IMG/VR virus record: IMGVR_UViG_3300044980_000053
Coordinates: 1 to 62,029 of that record
Strand: one strand, 5' to 3'
DNA from: a virus
DNA length: 62,029 nucleotides
Shown: one piece after another, positions 17,458 to 25,429 of the stretch
How the letters are laid out: each line of letters begins with the position of its first letter
How positions within the stretch are numbered: the first letter of the stretch is position 1
Notes under the pieces: generated by a model
What the model was told of the DNA's origin: nothing
Databases searched by the model: none
What the model saw: the letters and a program-made list of their open reading frames with translations, nothing else
Made by a program: the position numbers and the translations under genes

Positions 17458-19440
17458 ATGGAAATTACAGTTCGTATTGGTGCGGCTAGCAATGGAACCC
17501 CTGTGTTCACGTGCGCAAGCCAGCACCAGGCTCTTGGAAGAGTATTCGGCGCGGTCTATGATGACAAGCGATGTCTCTGGATGATGCCAGCATTCTGGCC
17601 GGCGTCCGAGCTCACGCTCAATGACCTCGAGGTCCTGTCCAAGAGTCTCCCGATAGTACTGTCGGACAGCGCTAAGCGGCATGTCGCAGATCTCGATAAC
17701 CACAAGAAAAGTCTAGCAGAACGGGCTCTTCCGGCAGGGTTTGACTTCGTCACTAAACCATATGATCATCAGATCCTTGGGCTCTGTCACGCGTGGTGGT
17801 GCCTGCGCTCGGCACTGTTCTATGAGGCCGGACTTGGCAAGAGTAAGATCGCTACGGACCTCATTCGCTTGATGAAGCACCAGGGCTCTCAGAAGTCAAC
17901 ACTAGTCCTTGGACCTTTGGTCACGATTACCAACTGGGGACGAGAGATCGATAGGCATTCTGGTGGGCAGCTGACTTGGCGAGCTCTTCGTGGCGATCCG
18001 GTAGAGCGCGCAGCCATCCTTGATGAAATCAAGGAGACTCGCCCCGATGTAGTTCTAGCGACTTATGACACCGCGCGTATAGACACTGATGCGATGATAG
18101 AGACGCTAGATTACGATACGATCGTTGCTGATGAGTCTCACAACTTAAAGGCGGCCGATTCTCAACGCTCTATTGCTGCAAGAGAGCTGGCCATAAAAGC
18201 GTCTCGTCGAGTCATAATGACTGGTACCTCAAGTTCTGGAGATCCTCGCGACATTTTCGGTCAGTTTAAGTTCTTAGGTGAGTGCTTCATGCCAGAGAAC
18301 GCCTGGCAGTTTAAGCGCAAATTCCTGGTAACGCCTGGTCCCAACTCACATGTCGTACTCGGGTTCAAGAACCTCAACATCTTGAATAAGCGTGTGACGG
18401 CTCTCTCCATCAACAAGACCAAAGAAGAGTGTCTAGACCTTCCTGAGCAAACGATAGTAGACGTCAGCTACCAGCTCTCTAGGAGACAGAGAGTAATTCA
18501 TAATCAGCTGGTCGAGGACATGACGATAAATCCCGTCATGATGGAGCTCCTCATGTTCGGTGACGCGAGGACTCTGCCTCCCGCAGCACAGCTTCCTCAC
18601 AGAGCTGCCGTTCTGACAAAGGCCCTCCAGGTCGCGTCAGGATTCCTGATCACCAAGGCGCAGGTTGAGGGCGAAGAGGACACAGTTACGCGGTTAGAGG
18701 AGAATCCAAAATTAGACGCCGCCATGGAGAAGTTGCACGAGGTCTTAGACGGTACTAAGAACAAGATCATCATATGGTGCTGGTTCAAGATCGAGATGGA
18801 CTTGATCCAGGAGAGGCTAGCTGAGGAGGGTTGGGACTACGTCAGAGTAGACGGCGACAACAGCTCTCAAGCTCAAGAGCTCATTGATGAATTCGGCGCA
18901 GATGATGGTAAAAGAGTTTACCTCAGTCAAGTATCAACCGGCGTCGGCGTGACCATCAACATGGCCACATACATGATGTACTACTCGATGCCGTTCTCCC
19001 TGATTCAATATTCTCAGTCACTGGACCGCAATCACCGAATTGGTCAGCAGCACAAAACTACCGTGTTCAGGATGTTGGGCGACGGCACGCCAGAGCCGAC
19101 GATAGCCAGACTTTTAGATGCCAAGGAGAGCGTAGACACTGCGCTCACCAAGCGCATGGACTGCATGGCGTGTCCGCATAGCGCGCGGTGCATTCCAGCA
19201 GGTGTCATGCCCTTCGACACTGCTTGTATCTACAAGCGCGCTATCGCGCGTCCCGTCACCGTTGCAAACCCGATCGACCTGTCGTATGATCCCGATCATG
19301 AAAATTCGAATGACCTTCGACCGCGAGGATATCAAGACCCTCATTGCGGAGCATCTGAGACTCAAGGGGATCAAGGTGGAGCTCTCGTCGATGAAGCTCA
19401 AGGGCTCAGTGACGGTGACCGTGGAGGTCGACGGAGCTGA
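17458..19440 (+). CDS. SNF2-family DNA helicase/translocase (660 aa)
   Basis: Two RecA-like domains are visible. Domain 1 has Walker A EAGLGKSK (about 123-130) and a DESH Walker B (about 225-228). Domain 2 ends with the SNF2 motif VI block LDRNHRIGQQHKT (about 522-534). Such phage proteins act as ATP-driven DNA translocases in replication, recombination or transcription remodelling. The C-terminus has a Cys cluster (CMACPHSARC and TAC) that may bind metal. The last 47 codons overlap the next gene and look like low-complexity overprinted sequence. It starts divergently from the portal gene. Confidence 0.85.
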   Translation: MEITVRIGAASNGTPVFTCASQHQALGRVFGAVYDDKRCLWMMPAFWPASELTLNDLEVLSKSLPIVLSDSAKRHVADLDNHKKSLAERALPAGFDFVTKPYDHQILGLCHAWWCLRSALFYEAGLGKSKIATDLIRLMKHQGSQKSTLVLGPLVTITNWGREIDRHSGGQLTWRALRGDPVERAAILDEIKETRPDVVLATYDTARIDTDAMIETLDYDTIVADESHNLKAADSQRSIAARELAIKASRRVIMTGTSSSGDPRDIFGQFKFLGECFMPENAWQFKRKFLVTPGPNSHVVLGFKNLNILNKRVTALSINKTKEECLDLPEQTIVDVSYQLSRRQRVIHNQLVEDMTINPVMMELLMFGDARTLPPAAQLPHRAAVLTKALQVASGFLITKAQVEGEEDTVTRLEENPKLDAAMEKLHEVLDGTKNKIIIWCWFKIEMDLIQERLAEEGWDYVRVDGDNSSQAQELIDEFGADDGKRVYLSQVSTGVGVTINMATYMMYYSMPFSLIQYSQSLDRNHRIGQQHKTTVFRMLGDGTPEPTIARLLDAKESVDTALTKRMDCMACPHSARCIPAGVMPFDTACIYKRAIARPVTVANPIDLSYDPDHENSNDLRPRGYQDPHCGASETQGDQGGALVDEAQGLSDGDRGGRRS

Positions 19441-19687
19441 GATCGAAGAAGAGGGCCCGCAGTCTAGCCCTCCGTATGATTCGGGAGAGAAGGAACCTCC
19501 TGCACTAGAGCCTCTCACTCCGCAGGAAAAGAACATCACTGATATCAAGGCAGCCTCAGCTGCTCTGATGGACAAGAAGCCGGGTCTGTACGGAGAACCA
19601 GCGCGCTCTTCACTGGCAGGCGCTATGAGTGAGGAGGAGGCGAGGGCCTTCTTGACTAATGGCGGCGGACGATCGTCTGGACGATAA
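19298..19687 (+). CDS. Unknown acidic protein overlapping the helicase end (129 aa)
   Basis: ATG at 19298 gives a product starting MKIRMTFDREDIKTLIAEHL; an alternative ATG lies at 19286. The first part is a beta-alpha domain (KLKGSVTVTVEVDGAE), the second an acidic Pro-rich linker and a short helical end (MSEEEARAFLTNGG). It overlaps the SNF2 gene by 143 nt, long for this genome. No family is recognised. Confidence 0.6.
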   Translation: MKIRMTFDREDIKTLIAEHLRLKGIKVELSSMKLKGSVTVTVEVDGAEIEEEGPQSSPPYDSGEKEPPALEPLTPQEKNITDIKAASAALMDKKPGLYGEPARSSLAGAMSEEEARAFLTNGGGRSSGR

Positions 19688-19717
19688 CAACAAAGCATTC
19701 TTAGCGAGTTAACGCCA

Positions 19718-19957
19718 ATGGGTGAAACACGAACAATTGAAGAATTGATCGACGCGCTTGGCGTCGACGAGTATATGCGAGAGCAGTTCGATACTGACCG
19801 TGCTCGCCTAACCGCGCGTCTTTGCGCCAAGCACGGCGTCAACGAAGCCGAAATCGATACGTTGATTAGAGACCATCGCTATGAGCACTCAGGCGAGGAT
19901 CCTGAAGACGATTACATGCACGTCATGGCGATGGGCCGCGCGGCCGGATGGGTGTAG
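19718..19957 (+). CDS. Small acidic unknown protein (79 aa)
   Basis: It starts MGETRTIEELIDALGVDEYM and is mostly helical and acidic, ending DPEDDYMHVMAMGRAAGWV. No motif is recognised. It is the first of several small early-type genes after the helicase; codon use matches its neighbours. Confidence 0.6.
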   Translation: MGETRTIEELIDALGVDEYMREQFDTDRARLTARLCAKHGVNEAEIDTLIRDHRYEHSGEDPEDDYMHVMAMGRAAGWV

Positions 19958-19996
19958 TTAGGCGACGGCCAGATAAACATGCAACAAAGGATACGT

Positions 19997-20170
19997 ATGA
20001 CACCGCATGAGATCATCAAGTTTCGACGCGACGTTCAACAACAGTCAGGTGTTCCCGAGGAACACAAAAAAGAAGACCGCAAGCACTGCTTGAAGAATCT
20101 TCGCAAGCAGACCCGACGTCAGAGGCACGCTGCGCGTCAGCGCCTGAAGAAGCGCCGGGGCTGGGCGTGA
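19997..20170 (+). CDS. Small basic protein (57 aa)
   Basis: ATG at 19997 is preferred because AAAGGA lies 6 nt upstream; the upstream in-frame ATG at 19979 has no clear ribosome site. The product ends in a strongly basic run (RKQTRRQRHAARQRLKKRRG), which would bind nucleic acid. It lies 1 nt from the next gene. Function unknown. Confidence 0.55.
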   Translation: MTPHEIIKFRRDVQQQSGVPEEHKKEDRKHCLKNLRKQTRRQRHAARQRLKKRRGWA

Positions 20171-20171
20171 G

Positions 20172-20414
20172 ATGTGGCTAGAAATCGTGGAACACGAGGG
20201 GCGTAAGTACGTTAGAGCTTCGTGTTCTATGCCGCCTGCAGACGAGTACGACGATTCTTACGACGAAGAAGCCGTAATCTGTCTCAAGTGCGGCAAGGAC
20301 GGTAAGTGGTACAACACCGTGAAGCACGATAAGACCTGTCACTCGAAACAGCGCAAGAAGAAGGTGAAGAGTGAGCAACGACGAAAGAGGGCGAAAGCTC
20401 TTAGCTCGCGATGA
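20172..20414 (+). CDS. Small zinc-finger-like protein (80 aa)
   Basis: CLKCGKDGKWYNTVKHDKTC contains CxxC plus H and C in a spacing that suits one zinc site. The tail is basic (QRKKKVKSEQRRKRAK). Its last 44 nt overlap the following GTG-started gene. Nucleic-acid binding is likely; the target is unknown. Confidence 0.6.
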   Translation: MWLEIVEHEGRKYVRASCSMPPADEYDDSYDEEAVICLKCGKDGKWYNTVKHDKTCHSKQRKKKVKSEQRRKRAKALSSR

Positions 20415-21417
20415 GTTTCGCGAGGCCGTCTTCACGAGAGACGGTCGCATATGCGTCATATGCAGATCGCCGGCTATGGACGCTCACCACATACTCGAGC
20501 GCAAGCTCTGGTCAGACGGAGGCTACTACACGGACAACGGCGCATCGGTTTGCGCCGGTTGCCATCTAAAAGCAGAGACAACAGAAATCTCGTGCGAGGA
20601 GCTTAGAGAGAAGTGCGGGATCACTCGTCCTATCTTGCCTGAGCACTTGTACAGAGACGAGCGCTATGACAAGTGGGGCAACGTCATCCTGCCTAATGGG
20701 CAGCGCATACGCGGCGAGCTCATGGAAGACGGCAGCGTGCAGAAGATCCTGGCGTCTTACATGCACTTGTTCACTGGCAGGGTGAAGTATCCGAGGACCT
20801 ACCACCTCCCGTGGAGCCCGGGTTACACTGACGATGACCGAGTCATGAAAGACCCAGATGCGTGCTTTGGGCAAGCCGAAGTCGTTGTGACCGAGAAGAT
20901 GGACGGCGAGTGCACGACGATGTATCCGGACGGCATACATGCCAGGAGCACGGAGTATTCTCCTCATCCGTCCCGAGATAGAGTGCGTGCTCTACACGCT
21001 TCGATCGCGCACGACATCCCCGCGGGGTGGCGCCTGTGCGGAGAGAACCTCTACGCTGTTCACAGCCTCGAGTACGACTCGTTGCCGTCCTTCTTCCTGT
21101 TGTTCTCTGTCTGGGATCAACGGAACGAGTGCCTCTCGTGGGCTGATACTAAACTGTGGGCAACGCTTCTAGGACTAAAAACGGTCCCCGTGCTATACCA
21201 GGGAACCTGGGATCCGAAAGAGATTCGGCGTCTCGGTGGTGACGTAGCTACCAGTGTGTATGGCACTAAGCGCGAAGGTTACGTCGTACGAACAACAAAT
21301 GGTTTTCACTACAAGGACTTCCGAAACAAGATTGCTAAGTATGTTCGAAAGGACCATGTGGTATCACACGGTCATTGGATGCATCAAACGGTTCGTCCTA
21401 ACGGAATAAAGGAATAA
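20371..21417 (+). CDS. HNH domain fused to RNA ligase-type nucleotidyltransferase (348 aa)
   Basis: Residues 25-66 form an HNH fold: C28 and C31, DAHHI (H39, H40), N56, and C61/C64/H65. Residues about 125-330 match the RNA/DNA ligase superfamily: KMDG (K176 would carry AMP), GEN (223-225), EGYV (302-305) and the basic KIAKYVRK end (motif V). Such ligases seal RNA nicks, as phage Rnl-type enzymes do for cleaved tRNA. The GTG at 20371 with AAGGTGAAG upstream is needed, because later starts would remove the first zinc ligands. A nuclease joined to a ligase could cut and seal or act on damaged RNA; this is inference. Confidence 0.8.
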   Translation: MSNDERGRKLLARDEFREAVFTRDGRICVICRSPAMDAHHILERKLWSDGGYYTDNGASVCAGCHLKAETTEISCEELREKCGITRPILPEHLYRDERYDKWGNVILPNGQRIRGELMEDGSVQKILASYMHLFTGRVKYPRTYHLPWSPGYTDDDRVMKDPDACFGQAEVVVTEKMDGECTTMYPDGIHARSTEYSPHPSRDRVRALHASIAHDIPAGWRLCGENLYAVHSLEYDSLPSFFLLFSVWDQRNECLSWADTKLWATLLGLKTVPVLYQGTWDPKEIRRLGGDVATSVYGTKREGYVVRTTNGFHYKDFRNKIAKYVRKDHVVSHGHWMHQTVRPNGIKE

Positions 21418-21421
21418 CGCA

Positions 21422-21763
21422 ATGAGAAAACACAAAGTCAAGAAGACCCGCAAAGAGTACGTCGTATTTCTGTGCCAGAACAAGAAGTGTGAGTTCTTCG
21501 GCAAGCCGACCGTCCAGGGCGTTTGTCATCGGGAAGATCCTGATGTGATCGACTACAAGAAGCTCGATAAACAGGAGAAAGAAGCTCGAGAGACAATCAA
21601 GTGGCTGAAGAAGAAGTTTCCTGGTAAGAAGTACGTCAAGGCGCTCGAGTCTTATTACGAGTGCGCCTGGATCAACTGGTCCAGCTCGCTGGATGAGACG
21701 ATTTATCTTCGCATGCAGAACGCGCGTATGCGCCTCAAGAGACGCACTGCTCACAAGCGATAG
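21422..21763 (+). CDS. Small basic zinc-ribbon-like protein (113 aa)
   Basis: The start has CQNKKCEFFGKPTVQGVC, a Cys cluster that could bind metal, after a basic MRKHKVKKTRKEYV. The rest is helical and Lys-rich (KKLDKQEKEARETIKWLKKK), ending in a basic stretch. It lies 4 nt after the HNH-ligase gene. Function unknown. Confidence 0.6.
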   Translation: MRKHKVKKTRKEYVVFLCQNKKCEFFGKPTVQGVCHREDPDVIDYKKLDKQEKEARETIKWLKKKFPGKKYVKALESYYECAWINWSSSLDETIYLRMQNARMRLKRRTAHKR

Positions 21764-21772
21764 GAGTACCGT

Positions 21773-22042
21773 ATGGAGACTCTCAGAGTAACACTGCCGA
21801 CGGGTATCGAGGCGGCACAGGACACCGTGGAGTTTCAGTACTTCCAAGAGAACAACCTGTGGTACCGCCTGAAGACCTCAGGCTTTCACTTTCCCATTCC
21901 AGTCAGCGACACTAATGAAGGTATCTTCAAGGCCACCATGAAGGGCATCGAAGTGCTTCGCTGGGTCAGACATCATGTCGAGTTCATCAAGAACTCTATG
22001 GAGTCTGAATCAATCAACGCAACTAAGACAGGACAAGAATGA
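21773..22042 (+). CDS. Unknown small protein (89 aa)
   Basis: It starts METLRVTLPTGIEAAQDTVE and has a beta-rich first half (WYRLKTSGFHFPIPVSD) and a helical end. Its stop overlaps the nuclease start by 4 nt (ATGA), so the two are probably co-translated. The context suggests a partner of the nuclease, but no family is recognised. Confidence 0.6.
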   Translation: METLRVTLPTGIEAAQDTVEFQYFQENNLWYRLKTSGFHFPIPVSDTNEGIFKATMKGIEVLRWVRHHVEFIKNSMESESINATKTGQE

Positions 22043-22959
22043 GCGCATCCGGTGTAGAAGAGCTAGATGCTCTTCTAGACCCCGAGATAGAAGTTCACGA
22101 GCAGCTCGAACCAGATCTCGTTGATATTCTACCACGAGGGTACCTATCAATATCCCAGGCGACGCGCTTCCTCAAGTGCGCGCATCAGTGGAAGTTGATA
22201 TACGTAGACGGCAAGCCTCAAAAGACGACTATTCGCATGATGAACGGCACGTTCGTTCATGCAGCGGTAGAGAAGGTGCTCGAGGCTCGTTTAGAAACGG
22301 GTGCAACTCCCTCCTTGGAGTTGGCAACAGACGCGTACTCAGACGTTTTCGAGAAGAACAAAGTTCTTGTGGAAGAGTGGGAAGGTCAAGAACCAGGCTC
22401 CGCCAAAGACACGGGGATTCGCTGTACGACGACTTTCCACCAGAAAGTCGCGCCGTCTTCTACGCCTATCGCGGTAGAGCGTGAATTTAGAATCACCGTG
22501 AGTACCGAGGACGGTAAAGTAAGACTGCCCGTCATGGGGCGCATAGACTCCGTTCAAGCACAGGTCATGTCAGAAGAGGACTATCAACGCATCCGAGAAG
22601 ACTTAAATAAAGGCAAACAGGTCAAGGTACTTCAGAGACTACACGACCTAAAAGTGTCGACGGATAAGTGGACAAAAGACGATCTCGTCAATGACCTGCA
22701 GTTCGCTGTATACGCTCACGCGGAGCAGACGCCTGATATCCAAATAGACAACATTCACTACGGTCGGAGTAAGGTACCCAATCCTAGATATGAAGCGATT
22801 GATACCGTCATCAGTCGAAAGCAAGCGGATCACGCGCTAGACGTATTAAAGGGCGTGGCTCAGGGTATCTCGAGCGGCGTATTTCCCATGACTGACCCGA
22901 GCAATTGGTTCTGCTCTGAGAAGTGGTGTTCCGTGTGGAAACACTGTAGAGGTAAGTAA
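22039..22959 (+). CDS. PD-(D/E)XK nuclease, Cas4/AddB-like with Fe-S cysteines (306 aa)
   Basis: The order matches the RecB-like nuclease family: YLSISQATRFLKCAHQWKL (first Cys), NGTFVHAAVE (H motif), a central beta segment with MGRIDSVQ, HDLKVSTD (the ExK position reads DLK), QFAVYAHA (motif QxxxY), and a C-terminal CSEKWCSVWKHC triad. One N-terminal Cys plus three C-terminal Cys is the Fe-S signature of AddB and Cas4. It would degrade or process DNA ends in replication or recombination. Metal-ligand assignments are by eye. Confidence 0.8.
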   Translation: MSASGVEELDALLDPEIEVHEQLEPDLVDILPRGYLSISQATRFLKCAHQWKLIYVDGKPQKTTIRMMNGTFVHAAVEKVLEARLETGATPSLELATDAYSDVFEKNKVLVEEWEGQEPGSAKDTGIRCTTTFHQKVAPSSTPIAVEREFRITVSTEDGKVRLPVMGRIDSVQAQVMSEEDYQRIREDLNKGKQVKVLQRLHDLKVSTDKWTKDDLVNDLQFAVYAHAEQTPDIQIDNIHYGRSKVPNPRYEAIDTVISRKQADHALDVLKGVAQGISSGVFPMTDPSNWFCSEKWCSVWKHCRGK

Positions 22960-23249
22960 TGCCGATAGAAGACTACGAGTTTAAGCAACTCGAACAAGAA
23001 CTAGAGCGTCTCAAGTCTGACCACGAGTACGAGATCAGCTGCCTCAATAGTCGAGTAAAAGAACTAGAGATTGTGGTAGAGAGGCTCATCGCTGCGGCTA
23101 AGAGACCAAGAACGGCGCGAGAGGCTGCAGACATGACCTTCGTCCCATGGCCTACGGATAAGCACGTCAGGTATAACGGAGCAGGCCAGCCGTGCGATAT
23201 GTGGACTGGCCCTTGCGCATGCGGCGCTTTCCATGTAGAAGGTGTGTAA
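22959..23249 (+). CDS. Small coiled-coil protein with Cys-rich end (96 aa)
   Basis: Residues 5-45 form a coiled coil (EQELERLKSDHEYEISCLNS, VKELEIVVERLIAAA). The C-terminal part has WPTDKHVRYNG and CDMWTGPCACGAFH with three Cys. It starts at a TAATG junction with the nuclease. Similar coiled-coil/CACGA proteins occur in other phages without known role. Confidence 0.6.
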   Translation: MPIEDYEFKQLEQELERLKSDHEYEISCLNSRVKELEIVVERLIAAAKRPRTAREAADMTFVPWPTDKHVRYNGAGQPCDMWTGPCACGAFHVEGV

Positions 23250-23677
23250 TGAAACACCTACTTCTCGCCGCCATTGTCGCCCTATTCGTTTCTCCTGCCT
23301 ATGGTCAGGACAGCAATAAATCTGTTGCAGGTCACTTTGAGAGGATCTCTGATTGGCACTATCTTGCCGCAGACCCTTCCGTGCCTCAGTGCGGAGGGAA
23401 GGTTATGAGCGACGAGTTGGACGCGATCAGCGAGATGTCCGAATTTACGGTCACCGCGGCGGTTCTTACTACCAATTGGAATGACCAATTCTATTGGGTG
23501 AAAGAGGCGCAAGCGTACGTTGAATTGAACCCGGTTCCAGAGTCAAAGACGGGCGAAGTCTGGGTCTACGGTTTCGTGCTCAACCAAGAGATGATCGCGT
23601 TTGAAATGCAGCACTACGACAACAAGAAACTAACCTGTGTAGACGCGTGGATGGCGCGACTAAAGAAGGACAAGTGA
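23249..23677 (+). CDS. Exported small protein (142 aa)
   Basis: ATG at 23249 overlaps the previous stop (TAATG) and gives a clear signal peptide MKHLLLAAIVALFVSPAYGQ, with cleavage likely after AYG. The mature part has two Cys that could form a disulfide (PQCGGK and LTCVDA). It would act in the periplasm or outside, perhaps in superinfection exclusion or envelope change; function unknown. Confidence 0.65.
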   Translation: MKHLLLAAIVALFVSPAYGQDSNKSVAGHFERISDWHYLAADPSVPQCGGKVMSDELDAISEMSEFTVTAAVLTTNWNDQFYWVKEAQAYVELNPVPESKTGEVWVYGFVLNQEMIAFEMQHYDNKKLTCVDAWMARLKKDK

Positions 23678-23973
23678 GTGTAGATCCATTCGATACTCCG
23701 AACGAGCCGTTTTACATCCCTGAGGAGCTGAAGCGAGCCGTTAAGGATATCGTATACGAGCTCCTAAGGGCTACGGCCAACCATGGCCCGATGTACTCAG
23801 CGCACGAGGGCCATTCGATCATAGAAGAAGAGTATGAGGAGCTCAAGGAGCACGTGTTCACCAAACAGGGACGTCGTGACGTTGAGGCCATGCGAGCTGA
23901 GGCTGTTCAACTAGGAGCCATGGCCCTTCGGTTCATTATAGACATCGTTGATTCGGGGAATGGACAGCGCTAG
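23674..23973 (+). CDS. MazG-like small protein (99 aa)
   Basis: GTG at 23674 overlaps the previous TGA (GTGA) and is preferred over the ATG at 23647. The core HEGHSIIEEEYEELKEHVF, followed by RAEAVQLGAMALRFIIDIVD, fits the all-alpha NTP pyrophosphohydrolase (MazG-like) pattern of ExxE plus a later acidic helix. Members hydrolyse NTPs or dNTPs. A weak match; it may be a related phage family without catalysis. Confidence 0.6.
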   Translation: MSVDPFDTPNEPFYIPEELKRAVKDIVYELLRATANHGPMYSAHEGHSIIEEEYEELKEHVFTKQGRRDVEAMRAEAVQLGAMALRFIIDIVDSGNGQR

Positions 23974-24010
23974 CAACAGAAACTCTCTTTCTGTGGTAAA
24001 AGGATTTGCG

Positions 24011-24175
24011 ATGGAAAAACTAGGTGTATTGATCCCCGGTTCAGATGGAACCAAGGCCTCGGAAGACCTCACGGTCAAACCCAAATGCGCCAAGTGCCGT
24101 CGTGAGCTAGACCCGGACACCAACGTCCCCAAGTGTGCCGTTTGCGGAACCCTCCCAGCCGAGGAAAAGGAATGA
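24011..24175 (+). CDS. Small zinc-ribbon protein (54 aa)
   Basis: ATG at 24011 has an AAGGA site 7 nt upstream; an upstream ATG (23960) is possible. CAKCRRELDPDTNVPKCAVC has two CxxC pairs that would bind one zinc. No other domain. It probably binds nucleic acid or protein; function unknown. Confidence 0.6.
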   Translation: MEKLGVLIPGSDGTKASEDLTVKPKCAKCRRELDPDTNVPKCAVCGTLPAEEKE

Positions 24176-24176
24176 C

Positions 24177-24428
24177 GTGCCGGGTAAAACGAAGTCTCCT
24201 GGCGCAGCCAGCCCAAATCAAAAAGTTACCGCTGACATAGCGGGACGACTCAAGAATATACGGGCATTGTGGCTCGCGGTATACAACGATCCAGAGCACA
24301 CCCTGGCAGAGGTGGCCGTTGAGGTCTACGACAAGATCGGGGAGCTGCTAGAGGGCAAGAGCCTAGAGCAGCTAACGTATTACAACATCGACAGAGACAG
24401 AGTTCTCAAGAACCTTAAGGAGTTCTGA
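24177..24428 (+). CDS. Small helical protein (83 aa, GTG start)
   Basis: GTG at 24177 is chosen because AGGAAAAGGAATGAC lies just upstream; an earlier ATG would overlap the zinc-ribbon gene. The product is helical (GRLKNIRALWLAVYN, LAEVAVEVYDKIGEL) with a basic end. No family is recognised. Confidence 0.55.
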   Translation: MPGKTKSPGAASPNQKVTADIAGRLKNIRALWLAVYNDPEHTLAEVAVEVYDKIGELLEGKSLEQLTYYNIDRDRVLKNLKEF

Positions 24429-24431
24429 CAG

Positions 24432-24599
24432 ATGCCTCTATTGAAACTGCGGAAGCTCAGCTTCCGTAGGATAGTCACGCTCGTCGTGCGCCTAGTCGCC
24501 ACGGCAGTTCTGTTCTTTACGAGCGGCAATGTTGCGCTGAAGTCGATGGCCAAAAGTGCCGTCGGCGAAATTATCAATGACGTTCTTGGTTTCGCGTGA
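24432..24599 (+). CDS. Small membrane protein (55 aa)
   Basis: A short frame begins MPLLKLRKLSFRRIVTLVVR, then a hydrophobic run (LVATAVLFFTSGNVAL) and a helical tail. One transmembrane segment with a basic N-terminus is likely. It sits 3 nt after one gene and overlaps the next GTG by 4 nt, which supports translation. Function unknown. Confidence 0.5.
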   Translation: MPLLKLRKLSFRRIVTLVVRLVATAVLFFTSGNVALKSMAKSAVGEIINDVLGFA

Positions 24600-25081
24600 C
24601 TCTAGAAGAGTTCCTAATCGCCCAACGCGACGAAGACGCAGAGCCAAACAAAGACGTTCAAGACGTTGGTGTTACCATCGAAGTGAGAGAGACGGCTTCG
24701 CCTCGTCTTGTCTCGAATCTCACGAAATTGCAGCGCCTGGGCCTCCTAAACGGAGACGCGTTGCTATCGATCGTTGGGCAGGCGCCTCTAGATCCTCTGA
24801 ATCTAGCGGGAGTGATTATGGATCGTCAGCCTGCGGGCTGGACGTTCAGCGCTCCCGACTGCTCTATGTTTCGCGTTCTAGCTAGAGACGAGAAGGATGC
24901 CGTGTCTGCGGCTATTCGTGTCGATCTCCTGGACAACTCCGTTGATACACTGGTAGCCAATAAGGCGCGACAGTTGACCGTGTATAAGCACTACGAGCCA
25001 GAGGGCAAAAGTGTCCTCGAAGATATCCAGAAGATGTGTGACGAGGCCGTGCAGGCCGCTGCTAGGGAAGCATTATCATGA
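24596..25081 (+). CDS. Unknown protein (161 aa, GTG start)
   Basis: GTG at 24596 overlaps the previous stop (GTGA). The product is mixed alpha/beta, with VGVTIEVRETASPRLVSNL and a central DRQPAGWTFSAPDCSMFRVL, ending in a helix (IQKMCDEAVQAAAREALS). No family recognised. Its end overlaps the next ATG (ATGA). Confidence 0.6.
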   Translation: MTLEEFLIAQRDEDAEPNKDVQDVGVTIEVRETASPRLVSNLTKLQRLGLLNGDALLSIVGQAPLDPLNLAGVIMDRQPAGWTFSAPDCSMFRVLARDEKDAVSAAIRVDLLDNSVDTLVANKARQLTVYKHYEPEGKSVLEDIQKMCDEAVQAAAREALS

Positions 25082-25356
25082 ATAACGAAGCCGCGCTTCA
25101 AACAGAATACGTAGAAAACGACATAGGCGAAAGCCCTTATCGAGAAGCGCCTCGATCAGCACACATATACGACGCAGGGTCTCTCACGATCGATTTTCGT
25201 GAGGTAGTAGCCGTGTGGGCTTATGACCAGAAGTCTAGTAAAGACCCCGGCATAATAATCATATTTCGCAGCGGCCTGGAGCGTAAGTTCAACGGCACGT
25301 CTGTTACCAAAGACATTCCGCGCGCATATAAGGACTACATCCTAGGACGCAGATAA
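25078..25356 (+). CDS. Unknown small protein (92 aa)
   Basis: It starts MNNEAALQTEYVENDIGESP and contains a beta-rich core (LTIDFREVVAVWAYDQKSS, GIIIIFRSGLERKFNG) like a PH or SH3-type fold, though this is a guess. It ends the tightly packed early gene run before a 73-nt gap. Confidence 0.6.
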   Translation: MNNEAALQTEYVENDIGESPYREAPRSAHIYDAGSLTIDFREVVAVWAYDQKSSKDPGIIIIFRSGLERKFNGTSVTKDIPRAYKDYILGRR

Positions 25357-25367
25357 TTCAGGTTATT

Positions 25368-25396
25368 GATCGACTGAGCATGTTGTTCAGTTGATC
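25368..25396 (+). other. Hairpin in intergenic gap
   Basis: GATCGACTGA pairs with TCAGTTGATC (10 bp, one G-U) around a 9-nt loop. No T-run follows, so it is not a standard terminator; it may be an operator, mRNA stabiliser or processing site before the gene at 25430. Confidence 0.4.
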
Positions 25397-25429
25397 CAGT
25401 AAAGAAGCAACAGAAAGACAGAGAAAGAC

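Noticed and set aside
17422-17703. Minus-strand 93-codon frame before the portal
   Set aside because: It lies antisense to the SNF2 N-terminus, which has clear domain support.
25368-25396. Rho-independent terminator
   Set aside because: The hairpin is good but no T-run follows; kept only as a hairpin.
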